Shown: positions 26,574-37,873 of the stretch, one piece after another
How positions within the stretch are numbered: the stretch's first letter is position 1
How the letters are laid out: each line of letters starts with the position of its first letter
Assembly: GCF_039555335.1 (NCBI RefSeq)
Contig: NC_092647.1
Location: forward strand, 17,190,493 to 17,254,492
From: Amphiura filiformis
Taxonomy: Eukaryota > Echinodermata > Ophiuroidea > Amphilepidida > Amphiuridae
Direction of reading: 5' to 3'
Length of the DNA: 64,000 nt
Program-made: the position numbers and the translations under genes
Notes under the pieces: model-generated
Databases searched by the model: none
What the model was told of the DNA's origin: nothing
The model's input: only the letters and a program-made list of their open reading frames with translations

Positions 26574-28427
26574 TCAAGATTTACTGTAAATAATCCCTTA
26601 TTTCTGTCTTGTTTGATTGTTTGCTTCTTTATGGTTTGCTTGCTTAATTGAATATACCAATCTCCTTCTTAAAATAAAATGGAAATTTCGTGAAATGGAA
26701 GACAAATCTTTTACATGCCTTAAATTTACATGTACACGTGTCGATTATCACTATGCAGTCGTTTCCTTAACGAAAACCCCGTAATTGGGGTAGATATGTG
26801 ATGTTTTTATTTTAAATTGTTGTGAATATCTGAGGTATACCCATATGATTCTTTGAGTCTTTACATGAATGGAGCAAGAGATATGACATCATTGATATAC
26901 AATGTGCACATTCGTACATAATATACAGACTTGACATGAAGTATGGAATATTTATTCACGAAGTGCCAAGACAAGTCTGAAAGGGGTCTGCATAAACCAC
27001 ATGGGCTAAGTATTAATTTTGATGTATTGTGAGATAGTGTCAAATATTTTTTGAGAAACATTTTGCTTTCCATGGGATTACATTATGGCGTTCCTAATTT
27101 AGTGAATTTACCTAAAATGGCGGATTTAAAGAGGCTGAATTAAAGCTTTGTAGGCCCAAAAATGACAAAATTTATGCAAGATTGGTCTGTTAGTCTTAAA
27201 TTTATTGAGGATACAGGTGTTATTTCATAAACTTCGTTTGTGGTTCGTCAGGGCTGAAATGCACTTCAATAAAAGTTCCCTTTAAAAGGGAAAGCCAGCC
27301 TCAATGTAGAAGAGGTCTTGTAATTAGTTTTGGTCAATGTGAAAGGCATTTTTAGGATCACGGCTTACTACATCCATGTTACATGACAGTCCACCAAACC
27401 ATCAACGGTGAGAACATGTACACTGAAACTGCAGAAAACATTAACTCCTAATCTCATGTCAACTCTTTAATTCATTATTGTTCATTATTATTAATTCATT
27501 ATTGTTCTCTAAATTGTTCTGTTCTGTTTTTTTTTGTTTTTTGTCTTTTTTTCAGCTTTTTACCCACGATATCTCAATTCCAATTTACGAACTCAATATC
27601 TTCTCAATTCCAACTTACGAACTCAATATCTTCGCTTAGGAATGTCCGATTTTATTGGGGAAAACGGCGTTGTGGAGCAAAATAGCGCTTTATGTGAAAG
27701 CCTCCAAATTTATAAGCTGTCAAAAGATGTCTGTTTTTGACATGATACGCCACATTTCTTAAAGACCCATTCAGTGATCCCAGCGCAAGAGTAAAAAAAT
27801 TAAAATTGTTTATAAATTGCTTAAAAGAGAAGGATAGGCCTAAGTCATTCAAATTGTCATTTGGTATTTTTGAAATGCCAAATTTGGCAAAAAACGAAGA
27901 AAACAGCAGTACTGACGAAGTTCAAGCCCCGCCATTCAAATACATGTAGCTAATTTTAGATACTGTCAGTATCTAAAAATACAGATTCGTGTAAAATGTC
28001 TTATTTTGTCTTAAATAGGCCTACGCGGCTTTCGGCTGAACCATTTGCAGACTTAGCACATCTATGTAATAACAAAGGTACGGTACCAAAATTTTTATGA
28101 TTTTTACGATCGTCCGGATGAGCAAATCACTGAATGGGCCTTTAATATTAATAATAGATAAGCTGCCTTTAAAAATATTATTGACAATGTTGAGAGTAGG
28201 AATTAGCTTGAAAAATGTCTCAAAAATACAAGATGCCAGTTTTATTCCGGTCTGAAACGATCAGACAATATTTTAAACATTAATAACATCATAAACCCAA
28301 ATCGTGAAAAAAATCACCCCGGGTAGATTTTTGGATATTTCTCCATTTACGATCCTGCCCAAAAGTGTCTGCTTTCGATATACCACGTCACAAATACTAC
28401 ACTGCACTGACTGCAGGTTTTAGTTAA
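26574..28427. other. Non-coding, nothing firm
   Basis: A short duplication of CAATTCCAACTTACGAACTC occurs at ~27574-27627. Small frames on both strands lack domains. No exon accepted. Confidence 0.4.
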
Positions 28428-28747
28428 AAGGGCATTTCGTGATCCACAGCATCATCCCCCAACTTTTCTCAAAAAACATGAGATTTTTATATCACTGGAA
28501 ACCTCTGGCTACATAATGTTTATGTACAAAATATTTCTTGCAGATTAATTCGTTTAGCAAAGGAATCGAATTTGAATTTCGTTCTGGTATACCAGAACGA
28601 AATTACAACACATTGTCTACACATAATCATGCATAACTCGTAAAGGCAAAATCGGAATCAACTGAAATTTTTTAGAATAAGCCTTTTTTGTGGATATCTA
28701 CTGAAAAATGTCATAAAAAGAGGATGCTAGGATCACGAAATACTCCT
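28428..28747. mobile_element. TTAA-flanked palindromic MITE, copy 1
   Basis: 320 bp between TTAA at 28424-28427 and TTAA at 28748-28751. The ends are AAGGGCATTTCGTGATCC and, reverse-complemented, AGGAGTATTTCGTGATCC. At its middle lies a perfect 30-bp palindrome (28575-28604) made of AATTTCGTTCTGGTA and its complement. A second copy is at 48485-48796 in the opposite orientation. TTAA target sites point to a piggyBac-type mover. Non-coding. Confidence 0.8.
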
Positions 28748-29119
28748 TTAATTCGCCATATAACATAATATAAACTCACCTTACATGTACATTTTATTTT
28801 AAAATAATTTGATATTAATTCGCAATGTATAGTTTACTATATGATAGATGGTGGCAAGCACATTTATAAAGGACTGATTACTCACTGCAATCTTCACTCT
28901 TGTGTGTTTTGACTGTAAGTTTATGAATCAAATAAAAAAGATAGAAAGTAGCTTCACTTACGTTATGTGTCATTTTATTTATAACATAGAAGTTATTAAA
29001 TTAATAAAGTAAGACAATTTATTTATCTATAAGTGCATGTCAAATGGGTACATTGTTCAATACTATAGGCCTACATGCATAAATTATGCCCACATGCATA
29101 CATTATGCCCATATTATAG

Positions 29120-29345
29120 CTAGGCCCTAAAAACTTTATTTTGCATCGGATTTTCCCGTTGAAAAGACAAAACTGATGTTTATGATAGCAACTATTTCAT
29201 CAATAGCATTTTGAGTCATTTTTATCCATAAAACGACACATGATAGGATAGATAATTACTTTGACATCAATATGGTCCATATGATGAAGATTTTGATTCT
29301 TAGATCTGTTATCAACATGATATCACGCTGTTCAGTGGTCAAGGA
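29120..29345. repeat. Duplicated segment, partner at 33540-33800
   Basis: Shared words with 33540-33800, in order: GCCCTAAAAACTT, GTTGAAAA(G/A)AC, AAACTGATGTTT, TATCCATAAAACGA, TAGATCTGTTATCAAC, then a diverged ATCA(C/T)GCTGT...TCAGTGGTC. Same orientation, 4.4 kb apart. Dispersed repeat or old segmental duplication. Confidence 0.65.
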
Positions 29346-29566
29346 CCCCGGATCATAGGTGATGTAATTTTCTTCTGCTGACCATATGATGCTGTATATT
29401 AACTATTATTGTTACATTTTAGGCCTATACCTAAAACTTTTAAAGTCATATTAATTCAAACATAACTTTGGTAATACTCACTCGTTTTCATTCGTTGAAA
29501 CGGCAAAACATACTTACTTTTCCTGACAAATCGAATTACAAAAAGTCATTCCAATACCAATAAAAG

Positions 29567-29821
29567 TTAATCTCTTGAGCAAACAGACCCGATCCCAGAA
29601 ATATATACCAGCCCGCGAATGGGCTGGCGAAAATATGGTTCTTCAAAGTTTGAACGACCCCTTTGGGCAAATGTTATAAACTTCTTGTTTAAAATCAACG
29701 GCGTGGATTTCTGATTGTCCAAGGAACTCACGCTATTTGATTGTGTACAGTAAGTTGATATAACATTTGACCCCAGGGGACCAATCAAACATTCAGCGTA
29801 CGTACCACTTTTAAGAGCCAT
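29567..29821 (-). CDS. Hypothetical 84-residue ORF
   Basis: Open from ATG at 29821 to a TAA at 29567. It begins MALKSGTYAECLIGPLGSNV and ends ISGIGSVCSRD. Composition is balanced and not repeat-like, and FAQRGRSNFEEPYFRQPIRG is plausible as protein. No family is recognised. A CCAGCCCGCGAATGGGCTGG hairpin lies inside. It may be chance or a 5' exon. Confidence 0.25.
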   Translation of the reverse strand: MALKSGTYAECLIGPLGSNVISTYCTQSNSVSSLDNQKSTPLILNKKFITFAQRGRSNFEEPYFRQPIRGLVYISGIGSVCSRD

Positions 29822-30439
29822 GTTTTAAGGCTCCTCTTTCATTTTCAAAACTGGTACATTACAATTGCATTTCAATTCTGACGAACACTTATTGGTGTGT
29901 AAGTTAAGGAAATATCAACCCAAACCCCAATAAATTTGATAAAAAACAAAACAATATTGCCCAAATTCAGACATCCCCCCCACAAATCTGAAATTCAGCC
30001 TCATTGAATCCGCTATTTTAAACAAATTCACTACATAATGTAAACTCACGGAAAGCACATTTTCTGTCAAACAAAACTTTGACACCATCTCCCGATACAC
30101 CCCAACTAATATTTAGACCGTGCGGTTTATGCAGAACCCCTTTTAGACGAGACTTGGAAGTTCGTGCAAAAAAAATTCAATACTAAGTGTCAAGTCTGTA
30201 GTTTAATTCAACAGCGCATAACGTTAATGTACATTCCCACACATTTGTAGTTTACTTGCACAATCTGTATTTCTCAGATTTGATTTTAATGTACGTGTTT
30301 TAAAAAGATTTTGATGTATTTTGTTTTGACCCCTGGGCACCCCTGAAAAACAGTGCTTGCACTGATGGGGTTTCCCATAAGAACTAATAAAATAAAATAA
30401 AATACTTAGCCGGCAGTCTTCTTCTTGGTGATCATAAAT

Positions 30440-30790
30440 TTATGTTGCAATGTTCTTGAAAGCTGATGTATATATTCTTGTTCACTTGTCCTGCAAAAAT
30501 CACTGTTCAGCGAAGTCCACTGCACACTTGCATTTATATATATCCTTTACGTATAAAATCCTTGCATGGAAACGGTGCTGCTTTCTCCAAATACTTAACT
30601 CTTTGCACAGATGACGATCTCCAAAAACGATGCTTCTTTTGCCAATCACTCTCTTTCTCCAGGAAACAGGTTTCTTTCTGCACTGCCCACTGTATTTGAC
30701 AGATGAATTATTTTATAAACCAGACTCCAGCAAGTCGACAGGAGAATCTTAATCCCTTGGGGGAGGAGGAGCACCTTCATGTACTCAAAA
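30440..30790. repeat. Uninterrupted copy of the repeat seen at 7080-8050
   Basis: Aligns with both flanks of the MITE at 7253-7869 and lacks the insertion. Across the junction it reads TTTCTGCACTGCCCACTGTA where the other copy has TTTCTGCACAGA, the MITE, then GATCCACTTTA. It ends near CTTCATGTACTCAAA, similar to CTTCATATACTCAAA at 8037. Confidence 0.65.
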
Positions 30791-31028
30791 TCTCCTTTGT
30801 TGCAGTTTCAAAATAACATTATTGGTCATGCAAACTGGTTCAAATGTGCCTCTTTTTGAAGCACGACGACCAACACGTTGAGAGCCTACAAACTCTCTTC
30901 ATATTCTGTAAAGAGCAAACTCAATTGCTTTCCACTTTTATACTCACAAAAAAACACAACCTAATAATAGACCATTCTGTCACATTCACTTATTTTTAAA
31001 ATGCTTTTTTTAGCATTATGAAATGCAC

Positions 31029-31170
31029 TTAGATGAGCAATCTGGGAATTTCCAAGATTAATCTATAAACATTAACCTTTCTCATTACATCACTTCCTGG
31101 GGAATTCCAATATGATGTCATATCCATTTCACGTTTTAGAGGAATACCCAATCCATAACTAGTCCTGACT
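31029..31170. repeat. Dispersed repeat, inverted partner at 41900-42060
   Basis: TCCAAGATTAATCT, AACATTAACCTTTCTCA and CCAATATGATGTCATATCCA correspond in inverse to TGGATATGACATCATATTGG and AAAAAGGTTAATGTTTACAA at 41953-42020. The ORF covering it (31029-31232) is not considered real. Confidence 0.6.
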
Positions 31171-31742
31171 TTGTTTACAGTGATTACATCACAAAGGCAC
31201 CAACTCCTGCAAAAGGGGTTTCCCCATCTCACATGGAAGTAACTCTAAATATTATTGTAAGCAAAGATAAATAATCAAATTAGATTACTCAGGACACATC
31301 ACAGTACCAAAACAACATATCTACTAAAATTATAATGAGATTGCCATCATGATATACTTAACATGATGCAGTCATGTCTACAGTAGAATTCATCTCGACC
31401 TTTGCAGGACTTAACCCCATTAAAAGCTATTAAACCAAGATAACACTCATTGAAACAGCTCAACTGATTAAATCGGATCTTCTCTGGCTGTGCACATGTG
31501 ACTGTTTTCATGTGCGATATCGCAATAAAGTTTGTATTATAGCTTCAGTTGGGTAACCGATTATAAAGGAAACGAAAGGAAACTATGGTATGTGTACTTT
31601 TGTTCACGAAATGAGACAATGGCGTGCTTTTTGTAAACCAGCATTCTTGAAAATGAGCAACATAATGATTGTTGACTTAACACGGTTTGGAAATAATTTC
31701 TTCATATTTTTGGTGTTATCTGTCGTTTACATATCCTTCCTA

Positions 31743-32050
31743 AAACACAAAAGTACGACCCTCTCCAAACACCTAAATTAGCTAAAAATTTAGGACATGT
31801 TACAAAACTATATTGTCTAGAATTTTAGAAGAGTACTTTTAATATTGGCCGGTTATTTTTCACACAGCGACGTTAACTAGGCAATGTACTATTACCTATA
31901 ACATTAACTAAAACACCAAAGTACGAATATTTCCAAACATCTAAATTAGCTAAAAATTTAGGACATGTTAAAAACTATATTTTCTAGAACTTTAGAAGAG
32001 TACTTTTAATATTGGCCGGTTATTTTTCACACAGCGACGTTAACTAGTCA
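31743..32050. repeat. Tandem duplication, period 168 bp
   Basis: Two copies, ~31743-31880 and ~31911-32050. Both contain AAATTAGCTAAAAATTTAGG, AGAAGAGTACTTTTAATATT, GGCCGGTTATTTTTCACAC and AGCGACGTTAACTAG. Identity is above 90% by eye. Non-coding. Confidence 0.85.
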
Positions 32051-32289
32051 TATCCCCATACTTATAACGTAGGGCTATTTGTAGAGGTCACGCGTCAATG
32101 GGAAAGAGCACTGTGTATTGTGTATAGGAAAACGGACCGTAACTGCAGTATGATCCCATTATTTTGAATAAATAATCCACATTTTTGACTTTTTGGTTTA
32201 ATTGACCAACTTTCATTCACGTTTCTAGCCAAATGCAAGATTAATATAGCTATTGAACTGAAGCCCTATACATAATAACATTACTGCTC

Positions 32290-32342
32290 TCCTCCATCAT
32301 TAGCTCAGTTGGTAGAGCATCTGTCCGATGACACAGATGGTG
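32290..32342 (+). other. tRNA-like 5' half (A box) fragment
   Basis: TTAGCTCAGTTGGTAGAGCA at ~32302-32321 is a canonical tRNA D-arm/A-box, followed by an anticodon-arm-like ATCTGT...ACAGAT. After that the sequence lacks a T-arm or B box (GGTTCRAATCC expected; GGTGAGTAAATTC present). Upstream CTCCTCC does not give an acceptor stem partner. It is a tRNA-derived fragment or a SINE head, not a functional tRNA. Confidence 0.6.
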
Positions 32343-32345
32343 AGT

Positions 32346-34071
32346 AAATTCTTTTGCTGCCTGTCATTTATCTATGTGGAGACTTGTGATTCATAAGATT
32401 AATATACATAGCTTTTTAGCAATACTTTGTCTAAACTGTTTTCCATCTCCTATGCGTTTTAGCATCAAAAGTATCAAAATAAGGAAAATTATATTTTCAT
32501 AAAACGCGGTGCATGTAATCACAATTAGGCCCTAAGCGTCAAAACCATGAAGGTCATATCAAAGTTAACAGTTACTGATAATAAATAGTTGGATTGTCTT
32601 GAAACTTGGTTGATATGAAATCCCGTGAGCAGCAAACATTCTTAAGGTTGTCTGATTATAGATGGTTAGATTGTTGTAAAACTCGGAGGATGTGATTGCC
32701 ATTGAGCCTTTTGTTACAAGTATGAATTAAATATAGAACTAAATGACACCTTTTCAATTCAGCTTTCAACATGAATATTCTTGAGTATTTCCTACTATGT
32801 CATTGGTGGTAATTAGGGTAGATAGTGGCGTTGGTTTTATTCCTTTTTGGTAGAGTAAGTTAGTATTCCTAACAATATAATCAACACATTCAGAAAATAA
32901 AGATTAGATTGAGCCCGGGAACCCCCGGGATTGAGTAATCAGTCTTTTTAATTATAATGTGCTTGTAACTAAACATTGCGAATAAATATATCTTAAATAA
33001 AATACCATGCTTTCAATGGATTTTAAATGACGTGTATTCTATACAAATGAAAGTGGTATTTACCAATATATATTTCTCACCCGGTTAGTTGTGCCAAACA
33101 CACACTATTTGCAATGCAGAATTATGAGACATGATCTTCATCCATGGCGTTGCCTTTTTAAAGACATTTCTTGTTTGCAAAATATTACTGTATTTGTATA
33201 AATGTATTATCTTTAATACTTAATTACGAAATTCCCATATCAAATAAAAGCCGCAGGGAAAATGCTCTTGATGTTAATAAGTGGGTACGTGAAACTAAAA
33301 CAAGCGACATTATGATGGATTGATTGAAAGTTTTGTGAAGTTTACATCATTAGCATACTTGAAGAGTATATTAGGAATGCATTCGGTCACGTAATAGTAG
33401 TTACAAACACTAGTGGAAGTTTTGGATGAGAAAACGGACATTATGATGAGAAACGGCCAAAATGATGAGAATTTAACTTTCTCATTCTTTTGGATGAGAA
33501 AATAATAATGTTTATTTTGAGCTCAGCGGGGATTAACAACTATGCCCTAAAAACTTGGAATTTTTCCTGTTGAAAAAACGAAACTGATGTTTGTTAGATA
33601 TCAATTATTTTATCAATAACATTTTAGTATCTACAAATAAAAAGAGGGATTTTTATTATCCATAAAACGATTTATAAGGATAGGATATTAATTCTACATG
33701 TATAGGTCTATAGATACATTAGATCTGTTATCAACCCGGGTTATCAACATGATCAAACATATCATGCTGTGCTTATTAATTAAACTGTCAGTGGTCTTGT
33801 ATGTCTCCAAACAAGTTGATAGGAAAGAAAATAGCAAACATTACTTCAAAGAAAGGATATCATATTTTCCTCAAAATGTTAACAACTTGAACGTGTTTGG
33901 TGTCAATCTGGACTGAAATTGAGTCATGCACCAGATTTCTTTAATTATAGCAAAATTCACACACAAACAAAAAACATATCCAGCACATTTCATATCTGCC
34001 TAAATTCTTCTAGTCAAATAAACAAAGTCATCCTACTCTAATCTTGATTACACAGCTTTTTTCTTACAGGT
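32346..34071. other. Non-coding, with dispersed repeats
   Basis: 33120-33180 (TTCATCCATGGCGTTGCCTT) resembles 53085-53130. 33310-33360 (GATGGATTGATTGAAAGTTT) resembles 46365-46410. 33540-33800 pairs with 29120-29345. 33970-34005 (CCAGCACATTTCATATCTGC) is inverted at ~52280-52312. No gene seen; the 33698-33916 frame is judged chance. Confidence 0.5.
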
Positions 34072-35265
34072 TCTTTCTTTACAAGACGGCGCGCAGCTGC
34101 GCCGTCTTGTCCTGTCTTGCTTGGGATCTTCTTCTTTCTTCTGTCAACCACGTTCGTGCCTATAGCTCAGTCGTTGGTTGATGGATTGTGACTAAACTTG
34201 GTAAGGATAACCACTTACCTTGCCCGCACAGGTCATATGACTTTGACTTGCATATGACCTTTGACCTAGCTACAATGGTCAAAAACGTGATTTTTTTGCT
34301 TTTTCTTAGCAAAACGTGACATTTTGCGTGATTTGCCACGTTTCGCCCTAGCTCTGCTATGCTTTGACCGATTTTGATCATACTTGGTCACAAACACCAC
34401 TGACCATGTCCTCACATGTTACATGACATTGAACTCCATTTGACCTTTGACCTGCTCACAATGGCTAAAATGCGATTTTTTCTATAAAATGTATCTTCTT
34501 CCACAAATAACATGTGATGGTGACATGCTTAGGACATGTGACTTGACTTTGGTCGGTGTCTATAGGGTGTTCACAGATAAGGGGTCAAAGGTCATTAAGG
34601 GGGTCATTTCCGGTCTGAAAGCTAAAAATATTCAAAAAATCACTGTTTTTACAAATTACATAGCAGAGTGTTGCCATTAGCACACATGCATTGCTACCAA
34701 CCAGGGTCTTTAAGGTGTCTACAGTTTTGGGATCAAAGGTCATTAAGGGGTCGCTTCCGGTCAAAAACCAAAAGTAATCAAATATTTTTATTTTTTAATC
34801 TCAAAACGTAGAGTGACATAAACTTCATATATGCATTAGTGTTACCCGATGTATGCACGGTATTTTTATTTTTTTGGTCAAAGGTCATTTAGACGTCATT
34901 TCCGGTTTTAAGCTAAATAACTTCAAGAATTTTTATCTCCATAACTAAGCATAGTAGATTTTTAAATTTAAACTGTAACAATGCATTTTCTCGGTGTAGA
35001 TGAGGTTTTTTTTATATTGGGGTCAAAGGTCATTAAGGGGGTCAAAACGTCAAATTTGCCAATTTTTTTTTTAATTACGGGAAAGTGGCTATATCTCAGC
35101 CTATGGAAGACGGATTAAGCCCCTATATGCTACAGTGATGCACCATTAATGGTGGGGAAGTCTATAATAGCCTCGGCCCAAATGGTCAAGGTCAAAGTTC
35201 AAAAAGTTGAAAATCCATTTTCGGGCCGTCTTGTGTGCCATGTCGCGGCATGGCTGGTGGTCTAG
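34072..35265 (+). mobile_element. Helitron-like unit A (non-autonomous)
   Basis: Begins TCTTTCTTTACAAGACGGCG. The 5' hairpin ACAAGACGGCGC...GCGCCGTCTTGT (34081-34110) has a 12-bp perfect stem. The body carries GACCTTTGACC-type words and several GGGGTCAAAGGTCA copies. Near the 3' end the hairpin arm recurs as GCCGTCTTGT (35225-35234), followed by a second hairpin GCCATG...CATGGC (35237-35254), and the unit ends CTAG at 35262-35265. A TC start, a CTAG end and a 3' hairpin ~11 nt before the end match Helitrons. There is no Rep/helicase gene, so it is non-autonomous. Confidence 0.75.
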
Positions 35266-35266
35266 T

Positions 35267-36315
35267 TCTTTCTTTAGTCCAGCCGAGCAACGGCTGGACT
35301 CTTGCATCCCAGTGGTTTCTGCTTCTTTCTTTCTTTCTTTCTTTCTGTCAACATTTGACATAATTGGCTCTAGCTCCCTAATTATTTGACCGATTCTAAC
35401 CAAACTTGGGCAAAGGCTCCACTACCCCAGCCTTTACATTTGACATGACCCATTTGGGGTCAAATGTCACGCATGAGTAATTTTGGCTAAAAATGCGAAT
35501 TTTACCAAAAATGCTTCTTCTTTTACAGATTACATGGTAGCGCAATGAAACTTGGTCATCGGCATCGACTATAGTTGGAGTCTATGGGGTAAACACAGAT
35601 TTGGGGTCAAAGGACATTAAGGGGATTTTTTCTTCACATAATCAAATACTTTCAAAATGCTTCCTTTCCTACAGATTACATAGTACAGAGATGAGATTGA
35701 CACATATGCACTGACATTAGCTGGTGTCTATAGGGTAAACACGGATTTTGAGTTCAAGGTCATGAAGGGGTAAAATAGGGTTGATTACTGAAAATCACCT
35801 TAAAGTTCACTTTTTCCTGCATATTAAGTGCTGTGATCATCAGAATAATGCCAAAATGACTATAGCATTGGGTGCATGTAGGGTTATAATCAGATTTGGC
35901 TTGAACATGGGGAGGGGTCTGTTTTGGGGTCAAAAGGGGTAAAATTTTGAAATTTGCCCAATTCAAATGAAAATTAGTATATGTAATCACGGTATGATTC
36001 AAAATATGATGGAGGTCATTTCAAGGTCACCAGAGGTCAACCAAAGGTCAAAATGGGTCAAATTCCAAAATTCGTCAAATTTAAATCTAAATTAGAATAT
36101 GTAGTATTGATATGATTTAAAACAAAATGGAAGTCATTTCAAGGTCATCAGAGGTCAACAAAGGTCAAATTATTTTATTAGGTAGATTGTTATCAAACGT
36201 AATGCCAACATTTTTTATGAAAGGCAATTGTGTTCCAAATCTTTTCAAGGTCATAGAAGGTCACTTCAAGGTCACGGCTGGACTTCGCAGCCTTCTGAGG
36301 ATGCAATATATCTAG
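35267..36315 (+). mobile_element. Helitron-like unit B (non-autonomous)
   Basis: Starts TCTTTCTTTAGTCCAGCC one base after unit A ends. The 5' hairpin AGTCCAGCCG...CGGCTGGACT is at 35276-35300 (10-bp stem). The arm recurs near the 3' end as CGGCTGGACT (36275-36284), overlapping a GGCTG...CAGCC hairpin, and the unit ends CTAG at 36312-36315. A (TTTC)n run lies at 35325-35346. The body has diverged copies of the GGTCAAAGGTCA repeat and runs of CAAGGTCAnnAGAGGTCA. Confidence 0.75.
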
Positions 36316-36316
36316 T

Positions 36317-37872
36317 TCTTACACAGCCGTGACGTTAGTCACGGCTGTGTCTTTTTTCTTACAGGTTCTTTCTTCTTTCTTTCTGTCAACCATTACATTT
36401 GCTCTAGCACTCACACGCTTACATCGATTTTGACCTAACTTGGTCACAATGATCATTGACCGTGCCCCTACATGTCACATGAAACTTGTGGGGTCAAAGG
36501 TCACGCAGAGGTCATAGGGGTCAAAGATGTGATTTCAACTAAAAATGCATCTTCTCCTACGACTTACGTATGACAGCGACTTCACTTGCACACATGAATT
36601 GTTATTACCCAGTGTCTATGTGGTGTACACAGATTTGGGGTCAAAGGTCATTAAGGGGTCACTTCCGGTATAAAACGAAAAACCTTCAAAAATTTTTATT
36701 AGCTAAGTAAAACATGGGACAGTAACGGTATGTTCACATATGATCTTCAGTCACCCAATGTATATGTGGTATTTTTTTTATTTGAGGTCAAATCTCATTA
36801 AGGGGTCACTTCCGGTATAAAACGAAATACCTTTAAAATGCATCTTCTCCCACAAATTACGTAGGACAGTGACACCACTTGCACACATGCATTGTTGTTA
36901 CCCAGTGTCAATGTGGTGTACACAGATTTTGGGTCAAAGGTCATTAAGGGTAACTTCCGGTATAAATCGAAATATCTTCAAAAAATTTTATTAACTAAGA
37001 AAAACATAGGAGAGTGATGGTATGTTCACACATGAATTATGTTCACCCAATGTATATGTGGTATTTTTTTATTTGGGGTCAAAGGTCATTAAGGGGTCAT
37101 TTCCGGTATAAAACAAAATACCTTTAAAATGCATCTTCTCCCACAAAATACGTAGGATAGTGATGCCACTTACACACATGCATTGTTATTACCCAGTGTC
37201 TATGGGGTGTACACAGATTTGGGGTCAAAGGTCATTAAGGTGTCACTTCCGGTATAAATCGAAATATCTTCAAAATTTTTTATTAGCTAAGAAAAACATA
37301 GGAGAGTGATGGTGTGCTCACACATGAATTGTGTTTGCCCAATGTATATATGGTATTTTTTATTTGGGGTCAAAGGTCATTAAGGGGTCATTTCCGGTAT
37401 AAAACGAAATACCTTTAAAATGCATCTTCTCCCACAAATTACGTAGGACAGTGATGCCACTTGCACACATGCATTGTTATTACCCAGTGTCTATGGGGTG
37501 TACACAGATTTGGGGTCAAAGGTCATTAAGGGGTCACTTCCGGTATAAAACGAAATAACTTCAAAAAATTTATCAGCCAAGAAAATATAGCACAGATACG
37601 GTACATTCACACATGAATTGATGTTACTCAGTGTATACGTGGTATTTTTTTTATTTGCGGTGAAAGGTTATTAAGGGGTCATTTCCGGTCTGAGACAAAA
37701 AACACTTCAAAATGCCCCTTCTGCCAAAAATAACATGGCAAAGTGATGACACGTGCACACATACATTGACATTAGCCAATGTCTATGGGGTTTTCATATA
37801 TTTTGGGGTCAAAGGTCATTAAGGGGCCACAACACGGCTGTGTTCGTGGTCTTAGACCACAGCTAAGTCTAG
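36317..37872 (+). mobile_element. Helitron-like unit C with ~150-bp internal tandem repeats
   Basis: Starts TCTTACACAGCCGTGACG. The 5' hairpin ACACAGCCGTGAC-GTTA-GTCACGGCTGTGT (36321-36350) has a 13-bp perfect stem. The centre is a tandem array of two alternating ~150-bp half-units: GGGGTCAAAGGTCATTAAGG, TCACTTCCGGTATAAAACGA, then either TGCATCTTCTCCCACAAATT or a TTTTTATTAGCTAAG version. The 3' end has CACGGCTGTGT (37833-37843), hairpin GTGGTC-TTA-GACCAC (37846-37860), then AGCTAAGTCTAG. Confidence 0.8.
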
Positions 37873-37873
37873 T

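Noticed and set aside
26372..26593. Two Ser/Pro-rich reading frames
   Set aside because: They are translations of a (TCCC)n microsatellite in two frames.
32302..32375. Functional tRNA gene
   Set aside because: No T-arm/B box and no acceptor-stem pairing.
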